NCBI RefSeq assembly: GCF_947495205.1
Contig: NZ_CANLXV010000004.1
Span: 186,001-250,000 of the forward strand
Source: an uncultured Polaribacter sp.
GTDB lineage: Bacteria > Bacteroidota > Bacteroidia > Flavobacteriales > Flavobacteriaceae
Direction: 5' to 3'
Length of the DNA: 64,000 nt
Shown here: one piece after another, positions 57,941 to 64,000 of the stretch
Layout of the letters: each line of letters starts with the position of its first letter
How positions within the stretch are numbered: the stretch's first letter is position 1
The notes under the pieces: model-generated
The model's input: only the letters and a program-made list of their open reading frames with translations
What the model was told of the DNA's origin: nothing
The model's database searches: none
Made by a program: the position numbers and the translations under genes

Positions 57941-60823
57941 ATGAAGAAACCTATTATCCTTTGTATAATTATTATTTTCAGTATTACGCTATCCAACAAT
58001 ACAAAGGCACAGACAAAGACAAATCTTAAAAGTTTTGATAAAATAGCTTACGCAGAAAAAATCTACCTGCAACTGAATAGCACTGTTTTTACTACAGACC
58101 AAATTATATGGTTTAAAGCAATTGTTACCAACATTAACCATAAAAAATCTAACTTAAGTAATATACTTTATGTAGAACTTATAAATTTTGATGAAAAAAT
58201 TATTGCTTCTAAACTAGTTAAGTTAAAAAACGGCATTGGAAATAATTTTTTTGATCTTCAAGAAAACACTCGCTCTTTACCAGCTGGTAAATACTTGGTA
58301 CGTGCTTACACAAAATGGAATACAAATTTCAAAGAAAGCATTATTCACAAACAATACATTGATATTTATAAACCCACAAAAACAGCTTATGACAAAAAGG
58401 TAATTAGAAATGTTGTTATCTCTGAAAAAGCAAATAAAGCATTAGAACTTTCCGCTAAAGTGTTTCCAAAAATAATTAATCCAGCATTTAAGGGAAAACT
58501 AAAAGTATTTTTAAGTATTGATAACAAGAAGGATTCATTAATAGTTCTTAAAGATAAAAACAAAGAATACTCTTTTAATTATATACTACCTTCTAACGCT
58601 GTTAAGGCTAAAATTGATATTCAATTAGATGCTGTAAGAATAAAAAACAACAACTTTAAAACCTTTAATTCTTACAGTAAAACAATAGGTATTGATAAAA
58701 ATTATATCGATTTACAATTTTTTCCAGAAGGTGGCAAACTTGTACATGGACTAACAAGCAATATTGCCTTTAAAGCTTTAGATTATAAAAACGAAGGAAT
58801 ACCAATTAGTGGAATTATTAAAGATAAAAATGGGATTTCTATTACTGAATTTAAAAGCAACCAGTTAGGAATGGGATTTTATCAATTAAAACCTGATAAA
58901 GACAATTCTTATTATGCAGAAATTATTAAAGATCCAGAAACTACTTACAAATTTCAATTACCTAAAACCCGTGAAAAAGGACATGTATTAAGTGTAAAAT
59001 CTAGTCAAGATTTTTTTAATGTATTAGTACACTCCAACCTTTCTAAAACCGATAGTTTATTTATAAAGACACAAGCAAGAGGTATAACTTATTCTAAAAC
59101 TAAAGTGCAATGCAAAAAAGGTAGCGTAAAAATGGCTTTTAAAAAAAGCTTGTTTCCCGAGGGAATTGTAACATTTACTGTATTTAACAAAAACAAAGTA
59201 CCTCTTTGCGAACGCCTGGTATTTAATTTTAAAGAAAATAGCAATCGTTTAAAAATTAGCGCAAAAACAGATAAAAAAATATATAAACAGCGAGACAATA
59301 TTACTTTTGATATTCATGTAAAAGACAGCCTAAACGCAAAAACCTCTTTTTTAGTTTTAAACAAAAAACAGTTGGGTGAGATGCAATTTCAAAGAGGAAA
59401 TATTTTGTCGTACTTTTTATTAGAATCAGAATTAAAAGGAAAAATTGAACAACCTAATTTTTATTTTAACACCCAAAACAAACATCGTTTTTATGCCATG
59501 GATGCTTTATTATTAACACAAGGTTGGCGAAATTATATTTTTAAGCCTACTAATAAAAAAATCGAGTTTAAACATCAACCTGAAAAAAAATTGCAAATTT
59601 CTGGGACCGTTGAACAATATACAAAGCGAAAAAGAAAGCCTAAAAAACCAGTAAACCTGACATTAATGACCCTAGACAAAAAAAATTTACAAGCCAAGGT
59701 TTCTACTATAGATAGTTTAGGTAGATTTTCTTTTGATTTAGAAGATATTTTTAATAGCGAATTGGAATATTTAATACAAACAACAAACCATAAAGGTAAA
59801 AAAAAGGAATTGACCATTAATATAGACAAACCAACTCCTTTAAACATAAACTTTGAAAAACTAGAAAAATTACAACTTGCAGATGAATTTAATCTTTACG
59901 TAAAAGAAAATAGAAAAAGATTTGCGAAAGAAAACCCATTTCGTGTAGATAAAAATGGTTTTGTGTTAGATGAAGTAATTGTAAAAACAAGATTACTTTC
60001 TCCTATTCAAAAAAAAATGACTGAAGAACACGGTGAACCCGATGTTATTATTGAAGAAAAAGAATTGAAATCTAAAATTAAAAAATGGTCTTATGGTTTG
60101 TTTAGTATTCTAACTTTTAACTACGCTGCAGATATAAATGTAATTAATGTTCCTTTAAATTATATAGCAGATTCTACTACACTAAGTTATGTACAAGGAA
60201 CAAACTTTAGTTTTAGCACTCAAAACGGCACGCCTGTAGACATAGTTTCAATTAAATCTAATGACCCTGATGCAGTTGGAGGTTTCTCTTACGCCCATGT
60301 TTATGATACTTTTTTTACTTTTACTATTATAGATGGTATACCTGTAAGAATACAAGACTATCCTTTATTAGAAAATATTCCATCCGAAGAAATTAAAAGT
60401 GTAGAAATTATAAGGTTTCCAAAAAATTCTGCAAAATATTATTACGATGTATTTAATAAATTTATGCCAGCTGGAATTAGACCGGATTTTTCTTTTCTAA
60501 ATATTTACACCCATACAGGTAAAGGCTTATTTGGCATTACAGAAACAAAAGGTATCTATAAAAATATCTTACCTAGTTTTGCTATTAGCAAAGAATTTTA
60601 CGCTCCAAAACACCAAAATTTAACTAAAAGAGATTGGGAAGTACCAGATTTACGCTCAACCATTTTTTGGCAACCAGAAGTAAAATTAGATAAAAACGGA
60701 ACTTCAAAAATAGAATTTTATACAGATGACAATATTGGAGAAATGATGGTTATTATAGAAAGTATTGCTGATGATGGAAAACTTGGTTATTATGAAACTA
60801 CATATAAAGTTAAAAAAAACTGA
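57941..60823 (+). CDS. MG2 / TonB plug-domain secreted protein, paralog of 10330..12789
   Basis: KIYLQLNSTVFTTDQIIWFKAIVTN MG2 start; ALLLTQGWRNYIFK, AISKEFYAPKH, PDLRSTIFWQPEV shared with paralog. Confidence 0.7.
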   Translation: MKKPIILCIIIIFSITLSNNTKAQTKTNLKSFDKIAYAEKIYLQLNSTVFTTDQIIWFKAIVTNINHKKSNLSNILYVELINFDEKIIASKLVKLKNGIGNNFFDLQENTRSLPAGKYLVRAYTKWNTNFKESIIHKQYIDIYKPTKTAYDKKVIRNVVISEKANKALELSAKVFPKIINPAFKGKLKVFLSIDNKKDSLIVLKDKNKEYSFNYILPSNAVKAKIDIQLDAVRIKNNNFKTFNSYSKTIGIDKNYIDLQFFPEGGKLVHGLTSNIAFKALDYKNEGIPISGIIKDKNGISITEFKSNQLGMGFYQLKPDKDNSYYAEIIKDPETTYKFQLPKTREKGHVLSVKSSQDFFNVLVHSNLSKTDSLFIKTQARGITYSKTKVQCKKGSVKMAFKKSLFPEGIVTFTVFNKNKVPLCERLVFNFKENSNRLKISAKTDKKIYKQRDNITFDIHVKDSLNAKTSFLVLNKKQLGEMQFQRGNILSYFLLESELKGKIEQPNFYFNTQNKHRFYAMDALLLTQGWRNYIFKPTNKKIEFKHQPEKKLQISGTVEQYTKRKRKPKKPVNLTLMTLDKKNLQAKVSTIDSLGRFSFDLEDIFNSELEYLIQTTNHKGKKKELTINIDKPTPLNINFEKLEKLQLADEFNLYVKENRKRFAKENPFRVDKNGFVLDEVIVKTRLLSPIQKKMTEEHGEPDVIIEEKELKSKIKKWSYGLFSILTFNYAADINVINVPLNYIADSTTLSYVQGTNFSFSTQNGTPVDIVSIKSNDPDAVGGFSYAHVYDTFFTFTIIDGIPVRIQDYPLLENIPSEEIKSVEIIRFPKNSAKYYYDVFNKFMPAGIRPDFSFLNIYTHTGKGLFGITETKGIYKNILPSFAISKEFYAPKHQNLTKRDWEVPDLRSTIFWQPEVKLDKNGTSKIEFYTDDNIGEMMVIIESIADDGKLGYYETTYKVKKN

Positions 60824-60956
60824 TAAAATCTAACTTTTAACAAATTATGATATTCAAATGAATTTGTATGTTTTTTTTTAATTAGCACTGCTCTCACATT
60901 TAAATTTCTAACAAAATTGATAGGTACAACATATTATCTCGAAAATTTTACAATAA

Positions 60957-60988
60957 AAAAACCCAAAACAAATTACTGCTTTGGGTTT
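60957..60988 (-). terminator. Terminator of 61010 gene (cccaaa/tttggg)
   Basis: Inverted repeat with T run on minus strand. Confidence 0.7.
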
Positions 60989-61009
60989 ACATTTTAAAAA
61001 AACTTATTT

Positions 61010-61966
61010 TTAGTTTCTAGACATCGTTAAATCATCTCTCCATAAAATTTCTGCACGTCCACCTACACATCTGTAAGCTCCCATACGAATTCTCATTTCC
61101 TCTGGATCTGCAGATTGACCAGCTGTATTCTGAACTGAAATTTCAAATGTTTTTGCTACACCGTTAATATTAACTCTAACTCGCTGTCTTTTTCTACCAC
61201 CACTTGTATAAAATTCTGTTCTAATGGTTACGTTAAAGTTTCTATTACGTTTTACTGTTGCAATTTTTATTAGTCTTCTACCTGAGCTTGAAGATCCACC
61301 TCTTTTCTTTACAAGTTCTGCATAGATTTCAAATTCTTTTATTTTTCCATTACTATCTCTTATTACACCACCAAGACCATTATTAGATCTTTTTGGTTTT
61401 GCAATAAATAATACAATTGCAGGATCTCTAGATTCTCTTAAATCTGTTCTTAAATTTGTGTGTTTTCCTTTAACTTGCGCAATATACGTTCCGTTTTTAT
61501 CTCTCATGTCATTAGGAGCATAAGGGCCATTTACTAAACCAGTATTTAAAATTCTTACAGTACCTGAAATTTCAATGTATTTACCGTTAGAGAAATTTGT
61601 CTGCGGACTTGTACGCTCCATTCTAACTTGTAATTTACCCGACTGGTTATTAGCGCTGTTTAATCTGTACCCACCCCAATTGTAACTAGAACCATAAGTA
61701 GATTGTTTGTAATCATAAGAACAACTTCTATCATCTATGTTAGTACTAATACTAGAGTTATAATCAGTACCACTTATGGCATCAATTATATCCCAATCAT
61801 TGGTGTCACAAACACCTTTTGCTTGCAGTTCATTTTCTAAAGCAGCTTCTTTTCCAATAGACTGTTCTTCATTTAATAATTCATTATCTTCTTGTTGACA
61901 AGAATAAAATGTTCCTAGGGACATTAAAATCACTAAAGCCCCCACCTTAGTGTTAAAATCTCTCAT
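61010..61966 (-). CDS. Lipoprotein with jelly-roll (lectin/polysaccharide-lyase-like) domain
   Basis: Lipobox (GTFYSCQQ); YIEISGTVRIL, RIRMGAYRCVGGRAEILWRDDLTM resemble beta-jelly-roll lyase/lectin C-termini. Confidence 0.5.
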   Translation of the reverse strand: MRDFNTKVGALVILMSLGTFYSCQQEDNELLNEEQSIGKEAALENELQAKGVCDTNDWDIIDAISGTDYNSSISTNIDDRSCSYDYKQSTYGSSYNWGGYRLNSANNQSGKLQVRMERTSPQTNFSNGKYIEISGTVRILNTGLVNGPYAPNDMRDKNGTYIAQVKGKHTNLRTDLRESRDPAIVLFIAKPKRSNNGLGGVIRDSNGKIKEFEIYAELVKKRGGSSSSGRRLIKIATVKRNRNFNVTIRTEFYTSGGRKRQRVRVNINGVAKTFEISVQNTAGQSADPEEMRIRMGAYRCVGGRAEILWRDDLTMSRN

Positions 61967-62170
61967 AATTAAGTTAATTTAGTATATATTATTTTTGCCA
62001 AAAATAGAAATGATACCATGTTCAACTATCCTGCACAATCCTGATATAACGCAAAAAATTGAATAGATTTTTAACAAAATCACATTAAAACCCTTAAAAT
62101 CATAAATTTAAATTAAAACCAAAAGATTTATGAAATTTAACTTTTTTTTAATATACGAAATATAAACACA

Positions 62171-62200
62171 AAAAAAACCTCGTTTTCACGAGGTTTTTTA
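62171..62200 (-). terminator. Intrinsic terminator of sucC (aaaaaacctcg/cgaggtttttt)
   Basis: Perfect inverted repeat with T run. Confidence 0.9.
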
Positions 62201-62227
62201 CTTCTACAAAGTTATTAAAACAATAAT

Positions 62228-63421
62228 TTATCCTAAAACTTCACTTACTTTATCTGCTGCTTCTTGAAATTCTGTTGCAGAAATTATTTCCATTCCAGAA
62301 TTATCTATCAATTCTTTTGCTTCTGTTGCATTTGTACCTTGTAGTCTACAAATAATTGGCACTGTAATTTTGTCTCCCATATTTTTGTATGCATCTACAA
62401 CACCTTGTGCAACTCTATCACAACGTACAATACCACCAAAAATATTTACTAAAATTGCTTTTACAGCTGGGTCTTTTAGAATAATACCAAATGCAGTTTC
62501 TACTCTTGCTGCATCTGCAGTACCACCAACATCTAAAAAGTTTGCTGGCTCTCCTCCAGATTCTTTAATTAAATCCATAGTACCCATTGCTAAACCAGCA
62601 CCATTTACCATACAACCTACGTTACCATCTAAATCTACATAATTTAAACCTGCAGCTTTGGCTTCTACTTCAATTGGGTTTTCTTCTCTTAAATCTCGCA
62701 TTGCAGCGTAATCTTTATGTCTGTATAACGCATTTTCATCTAAGGAAACCTTAGCATCTACAGCCATTATTTTAGAATCAGAAGTTTTTAAAACCGGATT
62801 AATTTCAAACATAGAAGAGTCTGATTTGATGTAAGCAGTATATAAAGCTGTAACAAATTTTGTCATTTCTTTAAAAGCAACACCAGATAAACCTAAATTA
62901 AAAGCAACTTTACGCGCTTGAAAAGGCATAATTCCTAATAAAGGATCTATTTCTTCTGTAAAAATTAAATGTGGAGTTTCCTCTGCAACTGTTTCAATAT
63001 CCATTCCACCTTCAGTAGAATACATAATCATGTTTTTGCCAGTTGCTCTGTTTAATAAAACAGACATATAATATTCATCTGGTTCTTCATCTCCAGGATA
63101 ATACACATCTTCTGCTATCAAAACTTGATTTACCAACTTTCCTTCTGCAGAAGTTTGTGGTGTAATTAACATCATTCCTAAAATATCATCAGAAATACTT
63201 TTAACTTCATCTAAGTTTTTAGCTAGCTTTACACCTCCACCTTTTCCACGACCACCTGCATGTACCTGAGCTTTTATAACATGCCAACCTGTGCCAGTAT
63301 CTTCTGTTAATTTTTTAGCTGCAGCAACTGCTTCTTCTGGTGTATTTGCTACAATTCCTCTTTGAATTCTAACTCCAAAACTATTTAATATTTCTTTTCC
63401 TTGATATTCGTGTAAGTTCAT
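62228..63421 (-). CDS. sucC: Succinate-CoA ligase beta subunit (track start 63478 over-extended; MNLHEYQGKE start at 63421)
   Basis: MNLHEYQGKEILNSFGV; HAGGRGKGGGVKLA; GGIVRCDRVAQGVV. Confidence 0.95.
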   Translation of the reverse strand: MNLHEYQGKEILNSFGVRIQRGIVANTPEEAVAAAKKLTEDTGTGWHVIKAQVHAGGRGKGGGVKLAKNLDEVKSISDDILGMMLITPQTSAEGKLVNQVLIAEDVYYPGDEEPDEYYMSVLLNRATGKNMIMYSTEGGMDIETVAEETPHLIFTEEIDPLLGIMPFQARKVAFNLGLSGVAFKEMTKFVTALYTAYIKSDSSMFEINPVLKTSDSKIMAVDAKVSLDENALYRHKDYAAMRDLREENPIEVEAKAAGLNYVDLDGNVGCMVNGAGLAMGTMDLIKESGGEPANFLDVGGTADAARVETAFGIILKDPAVKAILVNIFGGIVRCDRVAQGVVDAYKNMGDKITVPIICRLQGTNATEAKELIDNSGMEIISATEFQEAADKVSEVLG

Positions 63422-63445
63422 CCTTTGTAATATTTTAAACGTAAG

Positions 63446-63453
63446 CAAAAGTA
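63446..63453 (-). promoter_or_regulatory. Candidate -7 element TACTTTTG for sucC
   Basis: TAnnTTTG match 24 nt upstream of 63421 start codon. Confidence 0.45.
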
Positions 63454-63760
63454 CAAATTCAGATATAAAATTTAGCACTCTACCTCATAAAAAAACCAAA
63501 AATTAAATAGAAAAACTTTCTTTAAGAATTCTTTAACAACTTTGCATTATAATTTCAAAAAAATACAAATATTCAATAATTTAAAAATTTAAAAATTCGC
63601 AAATATTTTGTAAGTAATTGTAAATGTTATAGACTATATGGTTATAAGAAATAGTTTTAGTATTATTTTTTGAGTTATTTAAGTTTTTGAATTTGGAAAT
63701 CAGAGGTACTTCTATGTATTTCTGATTTCTTTTTTATAATTTCGTTACAAATTATAAAGA

Positions 63761-64000
63761 ATGATTGTTTGTAAAAATATTCACAAATATTATGGTGATG
63801 TAGAAGTACTAAAAGGTGTAAATCTTACCATTAAAAAAGGAGAGGTTGTGGCTATTGTAGGTCCTTCTGGCGCTGGAAAAACTACACTTCTACAAATTTT
63901 AGGAACCTTAGACAAGCCCATAAACAAAAAAAATTCTGAGCTTACACTCAATAATATTTCTTTAAAAGATTTAACTGACAAACAACTTTCTAGCTTTAGA
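63761..64000 (+). CDS. lolD: Lipoprotein-releasing ABC transporter ATPase, N-terminal fragment (truncated by window edge)
   Basis: Translated: [53 protein letters not shown] (Walker A). Confidence 0.88.
   Translation, partial: MIVCKNIHKYYGDVEVLKGVNLTIKKGEVVAIVGPSGAGKTTLLQILGTLDKPINKKNSELTLNNISLKDLTDKQLSSFR

Noticed and set aside
63790-63981. Minus-strand 63-aa ORF at window edge
   Set aside because: Antisense to the lolD Walker A region, which is clearly the real gene.
1-64000. Search for tRNA, rRNA, toxin-antitoxin, restriction-modification, retron or other defence genes
   Set aside because: No candidate sequence recognised by reading; a tRNAscan/Infernal/DefenseFinder run would be needed to exclude them formally.

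Overview
AT-rich chromosomal window from a marine-type Flavobacteriaceae (Polaribacter-like by gene content and protein style; this is an impression, not tested). It is mostly housekeeping and core genes. I see no rRNA, tRNA, CRISPR array, prophage, IS element or classical defence locus. Main blocks: (1) argH 3' end; (2) a compact carotenoid operon crtI-crtB-crtZ-crtD-cruF-crtY led by a CarH/LitR-type MerR regulator with B12-binding motifs, divergent from an ECF sigma factor/4-TM membrane protein/small beta-barrel protein operon; (3) ltaE, an MG2/TonB-plug protein, a metzincin-like metalloprotease, prfB, arsC, a TonB-dependent receptor and fumC; (4) a conserved block of GT2, SRPBCC, Sua5, two-component system, coaE, YbbR, yajC, DUF1573 and nusB; (5) an ABC exporter, DUF3276, menF and thioesterase; (6) a 34-44.5 kb minus-strand stress/envelope island (DUF2383, TrkH, Dps, MscS, holin-like, YtxH, a lmo0937-like small protein, a lipoprotein, HK-RR-AraC, AI-2E transporter) with a recurring AAAATTRTRTAA-like upstream motif; (7) an ABC transporter, a 1511-aa repeat-rich T9SS type B adhesin, a carboxyltransferase and pta-ackA; (8) a second MG2/TonB-plug paralog, a jelly-roll-like lipoprotein, sucC and a truncated lolD. 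Two small ORFs absent from the supplied track (57 and 48 aa) were found by reading the minus strand. I did not find an obviously new multi-gene system. The best leads are the CarH/ECF light-switch layout with a palindrome inside a 19-bp promoter spacer, the shared motif of the stress island, and dispersed repeat elements.
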